A stretch of DNA of 64,000 nucleotides from Varibaculum vaginae (GCF_900604285.1 NZ_UWNY01000001.1:496001-560000); one strand, 5' to 3'; numbered from the stretch's first letter, positions 52,696-62,826 are shown. Notes: a model not told the origin generated them from the sequence alone. Numbers and translations are program-made.

Positions 52696-53682
52696 TTAAC
52701 GGGATTTTAACAGGAAGTTAACCAGGTAACGTTCCCGTAAATACTTGGTTCCTTCTACCAGGAAACCGGAAATAATAAACAGGATTACAATCACTATTAC
52801 ATAAGTCGGGTAGTCTTTTCCGGTCATGGCAAAGTATACGTAAGGGGCAGCAAAGGTGATTGCGGTGGTAAAAGTACCTATCATTCGCACCCATCGGCGT
52901 TTAGCGGTGAACATGGCCAGTACCCCCCAGGTATAGGGGATGGCAGTAGCGATATCCATCGTCCACAGTACTAGCAGGGATCCATGAAATTCTTTAACCA
53001 GGCTTACTGGTAAAACTCGTAGGCTGGAATAAGTGATAACCACTAGATAGGCCAGCACTTTCGGGTCAGTACACCATTTCATCAGCCGAGAGCGGCGGGT
53101 TTGGATAATTTCACAAGCTTTGAGCGCTCCCGAAAGTTCTGGAGGTAGGTGGGTGGCGTCGATTTCAAGGAAGGCCTGCCTCACCCGTTGTCTGGTGTTT
53201 TCACTGAGGTCTTCCCAGCGGTCAACTATTGCTCCTACCAGGTTGCGTGGCTCTAATATCCAGGGGCGTGCGGGATCCGAGTCCTGCTGAGAAGGAGCAA
53301 CCGCTCCCACTAGGCGTTTTCTGTATTCCATGCCTCCCGGGTAGTGGGCAGCATCCACTAAAGTGGAGCTTCCTAGCAGGTGAGCGAGGCGTTCGGCTTG
53401 CCTCCGGCTGCCTCCTCCTAGCCAAACAGAGAGAGCCTGTTGTAAGTCGCATCGCAGTTCCCGCAGGAAGCGTTCTCCATGCTTAGACGCGATGAATTCA
53501 TCAAAGTTTTGTTTCGGGAGGGAGAAAAGCCAGGAAACATCCCGGGTGCTGCCTCGTCCCAGTTCGGAAACTCGGTGTAAACCGGTTCCGCGGCACAGAA
53601 CTACCGGATCTACAGAGAATTTAGATATCACGGAGAGATCGGTGAGCTTTCGCCCTTTATTTGAGGAGGATCCGATCGTCGC
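52696..53682 (-). CDS. Membrane protein of unknown function with soluble N-terminal half
   Basis: About 328 aa from ATG 53682 (the frame is open from 53733). The N-terminal ~210 residues are soluble and mostly helical with no motif I recognise; the C-terminal third has four hydrophobic segments (starting PKVLAYLVVITYSSL) and ends in a basic tail KYLRERYLVNFLLKSR. It converges with the phosphatidylcholine synthase gene and diverges from the flavodoxin gene. Confidence 0.6.
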   Translation of the reverse strand, partial: ATIGSSSNKGRKLTDLSVISKFSVDPVVLCRGTGLHRVSELGRGSTRDVSWLFSLPKQNFDEFIASKHGERFLRELRCDLQQALSVWLGGGSRRQAERLAHLLGSSTLVDAAHYPGGMEYRKRLVGAVAPSQQDSDPARPWILEPRNLVGAIVDRWEDLSENTRQRVRQAFLEIDATHLPPELSGALKACEIIQTRRSRLMKWCTDPKVLAYLVVITYSSLRVLPVSLVKEFHGSLLVLWTMDIATAIPYTWGVLAMFTAKRRWVRMIGTFTTAITFAAPYVYFAMTGKDYPTYVIVIVILFIISGFLVEGTKYLRERYLVNFLLKSR

Positions 53683-53761
53683 CATGGTCTCCAGTCTAGG
53701 AGAATTCCGGATTTTCCGGTCTTTCCCTGACAAGAAAGAGAAAAATGGTCATACTAGAAGT

Positions 53762-54250
53762 ATGAAGGTTTTAGTAACGATCGCCTCCAAGCATGGAGCC
53801 ACGGAAGAAGTCGGCAAAGTTATCGCCGAGGAGCTGGAGAATGCAGGGCTAGAAGTAGACATGGAAAAACCAGAGGAGGTTTACAGCCTAGATGGATACG
53901 GGGCGGTAGTTATTGGGTCTGCTGTTTATCTAACTAAGTGGATGGATAATGCCAGAGACTTTTGCCGTCGCTTTGCTTCAGAGCTGCGGCGTACCCCGCT
54001 TTGGGCATTTTCGGTGGGACTTTCTGGAGTGCCGCAGGATAAAGTTCAAGATCCCTCCCGGGTGGGGCCGGTGCTTTTGAATATTGAGCCTAAGGAATAT
54101 ATAACCTTCCCCGGCAGGCTCGATCCCACGGAACTGTCCTTGCGGGAACGGACTGTGGCACGTTTAGGGGGAGCGGTTGAGGGTGACTTCCGCGATTATC
54201 AGCTGGTTCGCGACTGGGCGAAAAAAATTGTTAAAGAAATAAAGCCCTAA
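53762..54250 (+). CDS. Flavodoxin-domain protein (HemG-like)
   Basis: A 162-aa flavodoxin fold. The FMN phosphate loop is the variant TIASKHGATEEVG near the N-terminus, followed by GYGAVVIGSAVYLTKWMDNARDFCRRF, which is the pattern of flavodoxin_5/HemG-like proteins (menaquinone-dependent protoporphyrinogen oxidases and relatives). The frame is open far upstream, but ATG 53762 begins the first beta strand MKVLVTIAS directly. No heme genes lie nearby, so the redox partner is unknown. Confidence 0.82.
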   Translation: MKVLVTIASKHGATEEVGKVIAEELENAGLEVDMEKPEEVYSLDGYGAVVIGSAVYLTKWMDNARDFCRRFASELRRTPLWAFSVGLSGVPQDKVQDPSRVGPVLLNIEPKEYITFPGRLDPTELSLRERTVARLGGAVEGDFRDYQLVRDWAKKIVKEIKP

Positions 54251-54422
54251 TTTTTCTTAAACTTTCTTTACTATCCGCAGGTTAGCTGCTGACCAGTTAT
54301 CTGGTTTGTCATTAACCTGCGGATAATTGTATTCGCAAAGGTGGGGTGGATTCGACAGTGTCGGTGCTTAGCCCCAAATGGTCTAGTTTAAAAGTATCGC
54401 TAGGCACATAGAGTTTCCTTAA

Positions 54423-54460
54423 TTGTATATATATACGATGAATGATATAAATATACATCA
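54423..54460 (+). promoter_or_regulatory. argC promoter, probably leaderless, with ArgR-like AT-rich palindromes
   Basis: TTGTAT (54423-54428), a 17-bp spacer and TATAAA (54446-54451) form a good sigma-70-type promoter whose start would fall at or within two bases of the argC ATG (54460). No Shine-Dalgarno is present. The region contains the perfect palindrome GTATATATATAC (54425-54436) and GATGAATGATATAAATATAC just after it, which resemble paired ARG-box half-sites. Confidence 0.55.
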
Positions 54461-55515
54461 TGAAGGTTTCAATTATTGGTGCCAGCGGATTTGCTGGAGG
54501 AGAAATCCTGCGGATAGTTGCCGCACACCCCAATTTTGAGGTTGACCAGCTATGTGCTTCCTCCTCGGTCGGGAAAAAGCTAGGGGAATTTCACCCCCAT
54601 CTTCCTCAGTTAGCACAGCGGGAACTACGGGCTGTAGACCCCGCAGCACTAAAAGAAAGCGCTGCTATTTTTCTGGCGCTCCCCCACGGACAGTCCGGAA
54701 AAATAGCGAAGCAGCTACGCGAATCTGGGGTGGAAAGTCTACTGGTAGACTGCGGAGCTGACCATCGTCTCACTTCCCAAGCGGACTGGGATCGCTACTA
54801 TGGCGGGGAATATCATCAGGCTTGGACCTACGGGATGCCGGAACTGCGGGTTGGCGGCGTCTCTCAACGTGAGCAGTTGAAAAAAACTAAGCAGATCGCG
54901 GTTCCCGGGTGTAATGTAACTGCCGTTACCCTCGCCTTTCAGCCTTTGCTAGCCAGCGAGTTGATAGATCCGGAAGATATCGTGGCCACTCTGGCGGTTG
55001 GGTACTCGGGAGCTGGAAAATCCTTAAAACCACACCTTTTGGCCACTTCTGCCTTGGGAAATGCCCAACCTTATGCGGTAGGGGGCACTCACCGGCATAT
55101 CCCCGAAATTGCCCAGAACTTTGCAGTCGGCAGCGGAAAAAACGCTAGCGACTACAAAGTTACCCTCACGCCGGTGCTCGTACCCATATCGCGGGGAATC
55201 CTGGCAACCGTGACCGCCGAGGCTGCAAAAATAACTTCTACCGACCAGCTGCATGCCCTCTATCAGGATTTTTATCAAGAAGAGAGCCTTATTCAGGTAC
55301 TTGACGCCGGTATTTGGCCGCAAACCCAAGCGGTAACCGGCAGTGCGAATGTACAGGTACAGGTGGTGCTAGACCAAAGTTCCGACAAGATAATTGCCCT
55401 CAGCGCCCTTGACAATTTAGGTAAAGGAACCGCGCAGGCCGCCGTGCAATCAGCGAACCTAGCTCTGGGGCTGGCCGAATATACCGGTATTAACCAGATT
55501 GGAGTTGCCCCGTGA
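54460..55515 (+). CDS. argC: N-acetyl-gamma-glutamyl-phosphate reductase
   Basis: NADPH-dependent third step of arginine synthesis, 351 aa. The N-terminal GASGFAGGEILRIVAAHP is the Rossmann loop, the catalytic Cys is C151 in IAVPGCNVTAVTLAFQPL, and GYSGAGKS and THRHIPEIAQNF follow. The start codon lies directly behind the promoter, and the stop overlaps the argJ start (GTGA). Confidence 0.96.
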   Translation: MKVSIIGASGFAGGEILRIVAAHPNFEVDQLCASSSVGKKLGEFHPHLPQLAQRELRAVDPAALKESAAIFLALPHGQSGKIAKQLRESGVESLLVDCGADHRLTSQADWDRYYGGEYHQAWTYGMPELRVGGVSQREQLKKTKQIAVPGCNVTAVTLAFQPLLASELIDPEDIVATLAVGYSGAGKSLKPHLLATSALGNAQPYAVGGTHRHIPEIAQNFAVGSGKNASDYKVTLTPVLVPISRGILATVTAEAAKITSTDQLHALYQDFYQEESLIQVLDAGIWPQTQAVTGSANVQVQVVLDQSSDKIIALSALDNLGKGTAQAAVQSANLALGLAEYTGINQIGVAP

Positions 55516-56693
55516 AAAACGAAAAAAGTCTCCAGGGAGTGACCAGTGTACCCGGATTCAAAGCCTGCGGGATTGCATCCGGAATGCGCCGCAGCGGGCG
55601 CAAAGATTTAGCTCTTGTCCTCAACACCGGCGCAAATCCGGTGGCTGCCGCGGTGTTTACCGCCAACCGTTTCGCTGCTGCCCCCGTGCTTTACTCGCGG
55701 GCGATGCTCAGTAAAGGGGGTGACGGCATGCGTTCGGTAGTGCTTAACTCCGGCAGCGCTAATGCCTGTACCGGCGAAAGCGGTCTTAAAGATACGGTGG
55801 CCACCGCGAAGGCAGTCGGGAATGCTCTGGAAATCGATCCGCGGAAAGTCTTGGTATGCTCCACCGGGATGATCGGGACGCCCTTGCCGATGGATAAAAT
55901 GCTCTCTGGGGTTGAAACTGCAGTTCACAGCCTTAGTGAAGAGGGTGGCGCGGATGCCTCCTGGGCGATTCTCACCACCGATAACGAACCGAAAACTGTG
56001 TACTATCAGGCAAATGGTTACCAAATCGGGGGGATGGCGAAAGGTGCTGGAATGTTAGCCCCTGCTCTGGCCACCATGCTTTGTGTAATCACCACCGACG
56101 CCCTCCTCAATGCCGAAACTGCCCAAAAATCCCTGGAAGTTGCCTGCGCGAAAACCTTCAACCGCCTGGATTCTGATGGGTGTATGTCCACCAACGACAC
56201 CGTGATATTGCTAGCCTCCGGGGAAAGCGGAAAAGTCCCCAGCGGATTTACGGCGGCGCTGACCGAAGCCTGTGCCCAGTTGGCGCGCAAATTAGCTGAT
56301 GATGCGGAAGGTGCGCAGCATACGGTAGAGATTGCGGTTACCGAAGCTGAAAGCGAAGCCGGCGCTCTGATTGCGGCCAAAACTATTTCTCGCTCAAACT
56401 TGGTAAAAACGGCTATCGCCGGGTGCGACCCCAACTGGGGAAGGATCGTTTCGGAGTTGGGAACCGTACCCGAAAGTGTTTGCCCCTACGATCCTTCTAA
56501 AGTATCGGTGCTTTTCAACGGGGTGCAGGTGTGTAAGGACGGTGCTGCCTGGGGTAATCGTGAAGATGTCCCCTTTGACAGCCGTGACGTGCATTTAGAG
56601 GTGCGTCTGAGGGCGGGAGATGCCCAGGCCAGCGTGCTTACCAATGACCTTACCCACGAATATATTCATATCAACGCGGACTATTCATCATGA
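55512..56693 (+). CDS. argJ: Bifunctional glutamate N-acetyltransferase / amino-acid N-acetyltransferase
   Basis: Recycles the acetyl group from N-acetylornithine to glutamate, 393 aa. The self-cleavage site is KGAGMLAPALATMLC with Thr188 as nucleophile of the beta chain; SRSNLVKTAIAGCDPNWGRI-type sequence (read in parts) and the C-terminal NADYSS-like end HINADYSS are present. The GTG start overlaps argC by 4 bp. Having argJ makes an N-acetylglutamate synthase and argE unnecessary for the cyclic route. Confidence 0.96.
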   Translation: MKNEKSLQGVTSVPGFKACGIASGMRRSGRKDLALVLNTGANPVAAAVFTANRFAAAPVLYSRAMLSKGGDGMRSVVLNSGSANACTGESGLKDTVATAKAVGNALEIDPRKVLVCSTGMIGTPLPMDKMLSGVETAVHSLSEEGGADASWAILTTDNEPKTVYYQANGYQIGGMAKGAGMLAPALATMLCVITTDALLNAETAQKSLEVACAKTFNRLDSDGCMSTNDTVILLASGESGKVPSGFTAALTEACAQLARKLADDAEGAQHTVEIAVTEAESEAGALIAAKTISRSNLVKTAIAGCDPNWGRIVSELGTVPESVCPYDPSKVSVLFNGVQVCKDGAAWGNREDVPFDSRDVHLEVRLRAGDAQASVLTNDLTHEYIHINADYSS

Positions 56694-57586
56694 GTGTAAA
56701 CAATCTATCTGCCGGAGATAAAGCCGGAATTCTGCTAGAAACCTTGCCGTGGCTGCGTGAATACTCCGGATCACGGATTGTTATTAAATACGGCGGCAAT
56801 GCCATGATCTCTGAAGAACTCAAGGCGGCTTTTGCTCAGGATGTTAGTTTTCTGCACGAATGGGGGATTGAACCGATTGTAGTGCACGGGGGCGGCCCGC
56901 AAATTAGCTCAATGCTAAAAACCTTGGGAATTGAGGCTACATTCGTTTCCGGTCTTCGGGTTACCAGCCCGGAAGTAATGAAAGTAGTGCGGATGGTGCT
57001 CACCGGGATAGTGCAGCGCGAACTGGTTTCTTTGCTCAATGAAAAATCGATTGCCGCCATCGGGATATCTGGTGAGGACGGAGGGTTTCTTCGGGCAGTG
57101 AAAAAAGGAGCCATCATAGGGGAAAAGCGTGTTGACCTGGGGTTGGTGGGGGAAGTGACCGCAGTTGATCCCGGGCCGCTAGAAGATTTACTGCAGTCTG
57201 GGCGAATTCCGGTGGTCTCCTCAATTGCAGTAAATCAAGACAACCCTACGCAGGTTTTAAATATCAATGCGGATCTGGCGGCCGCGGCCGTAGCGGGAGC
57301 CATTGGAGCCAAAAGACTGATCGTTCTTACCGATGTGGAAGGGCTCTATCGTAAATGGCCAGACCCAAATACTCGGATTTCACAGATAACCGCCAGTGAG
57401 GCCGCCGAAATGCTGCCCGCCCTAGAAGCGGGGATGCGCCCCAAAGTACAGGCCTGTATTCAGGCCTGTCAGCAGGGGGTACCTAGAGCAACCATTATTG
57501 ACGGGCGGGTTCCGCACTCGATGCTGCTAGAAATCTTCACCGACAGCGGATTTGGAACCATGGTGATGGGAGATAGCCATGACTAA
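56690..57586 (+). CDS. argB: Acetylglutamate kinase
   Basis: Second step of arginine synthesis, ATP-dependent, 298 aa. VIKYGGNAM, VVHGGGPQISSML, NINADLAAAAVAGAIGAKRL and TDVEGLY are the amino acid kinase motifs. The N-terminal helix (AGILLETLPWLREYSG) suggests the hexameric arginine-inhibited type. Its ATG overlaps the argJ stop (ATGA), and its stop overlaps argD. Confidence 0.96.
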   Translation: MSVNNLSAGDKAGILLETLPWLREYSGSRIVIKYGGNAMISEELKAAFAQDVSFLHEWGIEPIVVHGGGPQISSMLKTLGIEATFVSGLRVTSPEVMKVVRMVLTGIVQRELVSLLNEKSIAAIGISGEDGGFLRAVKKGAIIGEKRVDLGLVGEVTAVDPGPLEDLLQSGRIPVVSSIAVNQDNPTQVLNINADLAAAAVAGAIGAKRLIVLTDVEGLYRKWPDPNTRISQITASEAAEMLPALEAGMRPKVQACIQACQQGVPRATIIDGRVPHSMLLEIFTDSGFGTMVMGDSHD

Positions 57587-58826
57587 TATCGAATGGGTAA
57601 ACGCCTACCAGGAAAATCTATTAGGGGTTTTCGGGCAGCCTCAGACCTGTTTTACCCACGGGAAAGGCGCCCGGGTGTGGGACGTCGATGGCAAAGAATA
57701 TCTGGATTTACTGGCCGGAATCGCCGTTAACGCCCTCGGATACGCCCATCCCGAAATCGTGAAAACCATCAGTGAGCAAGCCGGTCGCTTTACCCACGTT
57801 TCTAACTTTTTCACTACTCCTCAGCAGGTAGAGGCTGCGGCGGCCGTAAAAAAGGTATGTGCTGCCGGATGGGGTAGCGAGGTGCAGGCGGAAATCACCT
57901 CCCAGGCACGGGTACTGTTCGTGAACTCAGGCACCGAAGCCAATGAAGCTGCCCTGAAAATGGCGCTAGCTGCCCAGCCGGGAGGGCGAGCGATTGCGTT
58001 GAAAGGCGCATTCCATGGCCGCACCCTGGGCTCGCTGTCTTTGACGTATAAAGCTCCCTACCGCGAGCCTTTTGCTCCTTTCGTGGGGCCCACCGAGTTT
58101 GTGGAGGCTTCGGTATCAGGAATCCAGGGGGTAGATCCGAAAGGAATCACCGCAATCTTCCTGGAACCCCTGCAAGGGGAGGCAGGTGTAATCCCCCTAG
58201 CCCCCGACGTTTTAGCGGCGGCTCGCGGCCTCGCCGACCAAACCGGTGCCCTGCTAATTTTTGACGAAGTGCAAACCGGGATGGGCAGATGCGGAAAATG
58301 GCTCGCCCACCAGGGAATCTGCTACCACGGAAAAGAAATAATCCCGGATGTGGTGACCCTGGCGAAAGGCTTGGGCGCCGGAGTGCCGGTAGGGGCTTGC
58401 GTGGCCATGAATGAACGCGCCGCCAGCGCCTTAAAACCAGGACGTCATGGTACTACTTTCGGAGGGAATCCGCTGGTAAGTGCAGTAGTGGCGCGGACTA
58501 TTGCCCTAATGGAGGAGCTGGATTTACCGGCTCACGCTGCCAGAGTTGGGGATGCCTGGATACAGGCGATTGCCGAGGCTAAAATCCCGGGGATCAAGGC
58601 TACGCGCGGGCAGGGGCTGCTGCGCGGCCTTATCCTCGAAAAAAATATTGCCCCAGATCTGGCAAAAGCACTGTTTAAGGCGGGGTTTATCGTAAATGCC
58701 CCGGCGGCGAACATAATCCGTTTGGCGCCGCCCCTAATTATTGAACTTGCAGAAGCAAAAACCTTGATACCAGCGTTAAAAGAAGCGATAGCGCAGGTAG
58801 AACTAGACCTAGGAAAAGGAGAATAA
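57579..58826 (+). CDS. argD: Acetylornithine aminotransferase
   Basis: Class III PLP aminotransferase, 415 aa, converting N-acetylglutamate semialdehyde to N-acetylornithine. [43 protein letters not shown] and the PLP lysine in [14 protein letters not shown] are present. It overlaps argB by 8 bp and is followed 2 bp later by argG: the argF and argR genes that usually stand here in actinobacteria are absent. Confidence 0.95.
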   Translation: MTNIEWVNAYQENLLGVFGQPQTCFTHGKGARVWDVDGKEYLDLLAGIAVNALGYAHPEIVKTISEQAGRFTHVSNFFTTPQQVEAAAAVKKVCAAGWGSEVQAEITSQARVLFVNSGTEANEAALKMALAAQPGGRAIALKGAFHGRTLGSLSLTYKAPYREPFAPFVGPTEFVEASVSGIQGVDPKGITAIFLEPLQGEAGVIPLAPDVLAAARGLADQTGALLIFDEVQTGMGRCGKWLAHQGICYHGKEIIPDVVTLAKGLGAGVPVGACVAMNERAASALKPGRHGTTFGGNPLVSAVVARTIALMEELDLPAHAARVGDAWIQAIAEAKIPGIKATRGQGLLRGLILEKNIAPDLAKALFKAGFIVNAPAANIIRLAPPLIIELAEAKTLIPALKEAIAQVELDLGKGE

Positions 58827-58828
58827 CC

Positions 58829-60037
58829 ATGAGTAAAGATCGGGTAGTACTGGCATATTCGGGAGGCTTGGACACTTCGGTAGCCATCGGCTGGATCGGG
58901 GAACAAACCGGTAAAGAGGTGATCGCCTGCGCAGTGGACGTAGGGCAAGGCGGGGAAGACCTGGAAGTAATCCGTCAGCGCGCTCTCGATTGTGGGGCGG
59001 TCGACGCCTATGTGGCTGACGCTAAGGAGGAGTTCGCCGAAGAATATTGTCTGCCTGCCATCAAAGCTAATGGTCTTTACATGGATAAATATCCGCTGGT
59101 GTCGGCGCTTTCTCGGCCGCTGATTTGTAAACACTTGGTTAAAGTGGCGAAAGACTTTGGTGCCGATACCGTGGCTCATGGCTGCACTGGGAAAGGCAAT
59201 GATCAAGTACGTTTCGAGGTGTCTCTCACCAGCCAAAACCCGGAAATTAAATGTATCTCTCCGGTGCGGGACTTGGCGCTAACCCGGGACGTGGCAATTA
59301 AATACGCGGAAGAGCACGAACTCCCGATTGAAACCACCAAACACAACCCCTTTTCCATTGACCAGAACGTGTGGGGACGTGCGGTTGAAACCGGATATCT
59401 GGAGGATCTGTGGAATCCGCCCACTAAAGACGTCTATGTTTACACCGATGATCCCGCCTATCCGCCGGTGCCGGATCAGGTAGTTATTAGTTTTAAGCAG
59501 GGCATTCCGGTGGCACTGGACGGGCAGGAAATGTCAGCTTTGCAGATTATTCAAGAAATGAACCGCCGGGCAGGTGCCCAGGGGATAGGTCGCTTGGATA
59601 TGGTGGAAGATCGCCTAGTGGGGATTAAGTCGCGGGAAATCTATGAAGCTCCCGGCGCGGTTGCTCTGATTATTGCCCACCAAAACTTGGAAAACCTGAC
59701 CTTGGAACGCGAACAAGGACGCTTCAAACGGCAAGTAGAACAGCGCTGGTCAGAACTGGTTTATGAAGGGCAGTGGTATTCTCCCCTCAAAGCCTCGCTT
59801 GATGCCTTCGTGGAAGACAGCCAAAAATATGTTACCGGCGATATCCGGATGATTCTGCACGGCGGGCGGGCAGTAGTTGATGGTCGGCGTTCTGAAGTAG
59901 GCTTGTACGACTTCAACCTAGCAACCTACGATTCAGGAGACAGCTTTGACCAGTCCCTCTCACGCGGATTCATTGGAATCTATGGGCTGTCAACCCAGTT
60001 GGCAGCGGCGCGGGAACAAAAGGAAAGCAAGAAATAA
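58829..60037 (+). CDS. argG: Argininosuccinate synthase
   Basis: Joins citrulline and aspartate with ATP, 402 aa. The ATP-binding loop [15 protein letters not shown] is at the N-terminus, followed by [15 protein letters not shown] and [33 protein letters not shown] precedes the ATG. Second to last gene of the cluster. Confidence 0.97.
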   Translation: MSKDRVVLAYSGGLDTSVAIGWIGEQTGKEVIACAVDVGQGGEDLEVIRQRALDCGAVDAYVADAKEEFAEEYCLPAIKANGLYMDKYPLVSALSRPLICKHLVKVAKDFGADTVAHGCTGKGNDQVRFEVSLTSQNPEIKCISPVRDLALTRDVAIKYAEEHELPIETTKHNPFSIDQNVWGRAVETGYLEDLWNPPTKDVYVYTDDPAYPPVPDQVVISFKQGIPVALDGQEMSALQIIQEMNRRAGAQGIGRLDMVEDRLVGIKSREIYEAPGAVALIIAHQNLENLTLEREQGRFKRQVEQRWSELVYEGQWYSPLKASLDAFVEDSQKYVTGDIRMILHGGRAVVDGRRSEVGLYDFNLATYDSGDSFDQSLSRGFIGIYGLSTQLAAAREQKESKK

Positions 60038-60039
60038 CT

Positions 60040-61467
60040 ATGAGCAAACAGGTATCGCTATGGGGAGGACGCTTCTCGGGTGGGCCTTCCCAAGCTTTGG
60101 CGGCACTTAGCGTATCCACCCACTTCGATTGGCGCCTGGCGCTCTATGATCTAGCAGGTTCGCGCGCCCATGCCCGGGCGCTCGCGGGAGCTGGTCTGCT
60201 AGATGCGGAAGAACTATCGCAGATGCTGGCGGCATTAGGGAGGCTGGAAGCAAAAGTTAAAAGCGGTGTCTTTGCTCCGGATCCCGGCGATGAGGACGTG
60301 CATACCGCCTTGGAGAGGGGGCTGTTAGGCGAGGCTGGAGAGCATTTAGGGGGGAAACTGCGTGCTGGACGTAGCCGTAACGACCAGATCGCCACCCTGA
60401 TTCGGATGTATCTGCGGAACCAGGCGCGCGCCCTCGCTGAGCGCATTATCGAGGTAGTGGAGGCTCTTTTGGGACAGGCGAAAGCTGCCGGGGATACAGT
60501 CATGCCTGGGCGTACCCATATGCAGCACGCCCAGCCGGTATTGCTTGCCCACCAGTTACTCGCCCATGTATGGCCCTTACTGCGAAATATCCAGCGTTTT
60601 CAGGATTGGGATTACCGTGCTGCCGCCAGTCCCTATGGTTCCGGAGCGCTCGCCGGCAACACTCTGGGGTTAGACCCAGTTCAAGTGGGGGAAGACCTGG
60701 CTTTTGACCGGGTAGTGGAAAACTCTATCGACGGAACCGCCACCCGTGACCTGGTCGCCGAGTTTGCGTTCATCTGTGCTCAGGCCGGGATTGATATTTC
60801 CTCCCTTGCAGAAGAAATCATTATTTGGAATACCAAAGAATTCGGGTACGTTACCTTGGATGATGCCTTCTCCACTGGGTCATCAATTATGCCGCAAAAG
60901 AAGAATCCGGACGTAGCGGAGTTGGCGCGAGGTAAAGCCGGCCGGATGATTGGGGATTTAACCGGTCTACTGACAGTCCTAAAGGGGTTGCCCTTCGCCT
61001 ATGCGCGTGATCTGCAAGAAGATAAAGAACCAGTTTTTGACCAGATCGACACTTTAGAAGTTTTGCTGCCGGCTGTAAGCGGGATGGTAGCCACTATGAA
61101 GATTGATTATCCCCGGCTAGAAGAACTCGCGCCCCAAGGGTTTTCGCTGGCCACCGATATTGCCGAGTGGCTAGTGGCGCAGGGAATGCCCTTCCGGCAG
61201 GCACATGAAGTTTCTGGATTCTGCGTGCGTGAATGCGAAGAAAACGGGATTGAGCTAGCAGATTTGAGTGACGAACAATTTGCCGCTATCGACCCGCTGC
61301 TAACCTCCGATGTGCGGGAAGTGCTCAGTCCTGCTGGTTCGGTGCGCGCCCGCGCTGGACGCGGAGGTACGGCGCCTGTGCAGGTTGCGCGGCAGATCGA
61401 ATCTGCCGAAGAACAGATAGCGCGCATTCGCACAGATTTCGCCGGCAAACACCTGGAATTTAAATAA
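60040..61467 (+). CDS. argH: Argininosuccinate lyase
   Basis: Releases arginine and fumarate, 475 aa. [13 protein letters not shown] opens the protein, [18 protein letters not shown] and [18 protein letters not shown] line the active site, and the superfamily signature is [20 protein letters not shown]. It begins 2 bp after argG and ends the operon; the region after it is gene-free. Confidence 0.97.
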   Translation: MSKQVSLWGGRFSGGPSQALAALSVSTHFDWRLALYDLAGSRAHARALAGAGLLDAEELSQMLAALGRLEAKVKSGVFAPDPGDEDVHTALERGLLGEAGEHLGGKLRAGRSRNDQIATLIRMYLRNQARALAERIIEVVEALLGQAKAAGDTVMPGRTHMQHAQPVLLAHQLLAHVWPLLRNIQRFQDWDYRAAASPYGSGALAGNTLGLDPVQVGEDLAFDRVVENSIDGTATRDLVAEFAFICAQAGIDISSLAEEIIIWNTKEFGYVTLDDAFSTGSSIMPQKKNPDVAELARGKAGRMIGDLTGLLTVLKGLPFAYARDLQEDKEPVFDQIDTLEVLLPAVSGMVATMKIDYPRLEELAPQGFSLATDIAEWLVAQGMPFRQAHEVSGFCVRECEENGIELADLSDEQFAAIDPLLTSDVREVLSPAGSVRARAGRGGTAPVQVARQIESAEEQIARIRTDFAGKHLEFK

Positions 61468-61553
61468 TCATTTTTTTGTTTACGCGGGGGCTAGGTTTTT
61501 CCTCCTGAGCGAGGGTGACTGTCGAATCAGCACTAGTGGCGGCGGGTCTGGCT

Positions 61554-61620
61554 CGGTAAAAGCACTCCGGGGACCCCATGACCTGCTACGCAGGTCAAGC
61601 CCCTCTCGTATCTTTTACCG
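61554..61620. repeat. 67-nt imperfect hairpin inside the repeat block
   Basis: Outer arms CGGTAAAAG/CTTTTACCG (9 bp), middle GGGG/CCCC, and an inner perfect hairpin GACCTGC-TAC-GCAGGTC. Its left arm belongs to the module shared with 41148-41176; the right arm is not found there. Confidence 0.55.
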
Positions 61621-61996
61621 GCCGCGACCCTTGCATCGTGTGGCACAAACACGACTGCAATTACTCGGATAAAACCTAGTCCCCGCGCTTGGGCGATTCT
61701 TTGACCAAACAACTTCTCCTTTAGGTGTACTTGTAAAAGTACTGCTGCCTAGTCATATCTAGTGCGGGAAGTTTTTACTTTTTAATCCCGTCGTTGTTTT
61801 CCGCAAATCGGTTGCTTGCGCGCTGGAGGAATAATTCAGCCTACTAGCTGCATGGACGGTGTTTAGCCGGCTACGTCCCTTGCTGATTCTGATGCAAATG
61901 CGTTCGTAAGCGTAAAGGAACGGCGTTATTGTTGTTCGCTCACGCCACTTAGCAAACGCGAGGGCTAGGTTTTATCCGAGTGGGCGCGGTGGGCAT

Positions 61997-62036
61997 AAGA
62001 ATTCGGAAAATGCCTACGGTCTTTTTCCGAATTCTT
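61997..62036. terminator. 14-bp hairpin, terminator-like
   Basis: Perfect arms AAGAATTCGGAAAA and complement with a 12-nt loop. The right arm runs into TTCTTGGGC-GGGAGGAAAAAC, the same arrangement as the terminator at 3725-3763. Confidence 0.55.
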
Positions 62037-62121
62037 GGGCGGGAGGAAAAACCTAGCCCTCGCGTGGAACGGATAGGAGGAAAAACTTCTGCCCCGGGCT
62101 TACAAGCGGCTCTTTCGTTTG

Positions 62122-62826
62122 TTAGGAAGGGCGGAGGATGGCGAAAGGGTCGGTTACCTGCAGGGAATTATTGGTAAAGCGGAAACGACGCGCGGGGCGT
62201 CCCCCCTTGGTGCCGGGGGCTTTGCGCTGGCCGGTGGGGGCGAGCTGCCCGCGGCGATTGAGCACCCGCTGCAGATTAGTGGGGGATACTTCATGCCCCA
62301 AGGCGGCCTGGTAAAGGCGAGTCAGTTCCGCCATGGTGAAATCTGGGGGAGCCAAGGCGAACGCAATATTGGTATAGGAAAGTTTCGCTCGTAACCGGTC
62401 TACGCCTTCGGAAATAATATCGGCATGATCGTAAGCCATCTGTGGCAAATCGTTTACCGGCACCCACTGGGCGTGAGCCGGAATCGTGGTAGTTACGTGG
62501 GCAGGCACTAGTCCTAAATAGGCGGTGGCGACGGTGCGTTGGCTGGGGTCGCGGGTGGGGTCAGAGCGGGTGCCAAGCTGTTCCATATAGGAAAGAGCGG
62601 CAATATCCATTTTTTCGGAAAGATGGCGAAAAGCGCTGGCTCCCAGGTTTTCTGCTGGTTCTAAAGGACCAGAAGGGAGGGCGGGTAAACCCCGAAAGGG
62701 GGAGTGTTCGCGGTGTGCTACCAGTACTGTTAGCTGCGGGGATTCTCCGCGGATTTGCAAGATCACGCTAAGTGCCTCATGCCGGTAGACGGCAACTTCT
62801 TCTGCGTCTCGCAATTGTGTTCTCAC
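62122..62826 (-). CDS. NrtR-like transcriptional regulator (degenerate Nudix plus winged helix)
   Basis: A 234-aa protein. The N-terminal ~140 residues follow a Nudix fold (LSVILQIRGESPQLTVLVAHRE, read in parts), but the Nudix box has lost its REUXEE core (AFRHLSEKM at that place), so hydrolase activity is unlikely. The C-terminal part (about 150-230; FTMAELTRLYQAALG and SPTNLQRVLNRRGQL) is the winged helix-turn-helix of NrtR-type repressors. GTG start. It faces an EIIC-like permease gene across a 35-bp palindrome and probably controls both; the ligand may be a sugar or nucleotide derivative. Confidence 0.82.
   Translation of the reverse strand: MRTQLRDAEEVAVYRHEALSVILQIRGESPQLTVLVAHREHSPFRGLPALPSGPLEPAENLGASAFRHLSEKMDIAALSYMEQLGTRSDPTRDPSQRTVATAYLGLVPAHVTTTIPAHAQWVPVNDLPQMAYDHADIISEGVDRLRAKLSYTNIAFALAPPDFTMAELTRLYQAALGHEVSPTNLQRVLNRRGQLAPTGQRKAPGTKGGRPARRFRFTNNSLQVTDPFAILRPS

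Larger units (their letters stand above)
61468..62121. repeat. Gene-free block of nested inverted dispersed repeats
   Basis: This 654-bp block has no supportable gene. Outer pair A: 61483-61505 (minus) and 62042-62064 (plus), GGAGGAAAAACCTAGCCC then CGCG, 22 of 23 identical. Inner pair B: 61664-61687 (plus) and 61957-61980 (minus), CTCGGATAAAACCTAG then CCCGCG-like, 22 of 24 identical. Another plus copy lies at 62074-62096 (AGGAGGAAAAACTTCTGCCC). Between them are a 67-nt imperfect hairpin (61554-61620) and a 14-bp terminator-like hairpin (61997-62036). Modules recur at 41.04-41.2 kb and 3.7 kb. Confidence 0.7.

Noticed and set aside
53492-53761. 90-residue N-terminal extension of the flavodoxin
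   Set aside because: It lies antisense to the 5' half of the neighbouring membrane protein gene, and the flavodoxin fold begins at ATG 53762.
61980-62394. Short plus-strand frames after argH
   Set aside because: They are made of repeat sequence or run antisense to the NrtR-like gene and have no coding signature.
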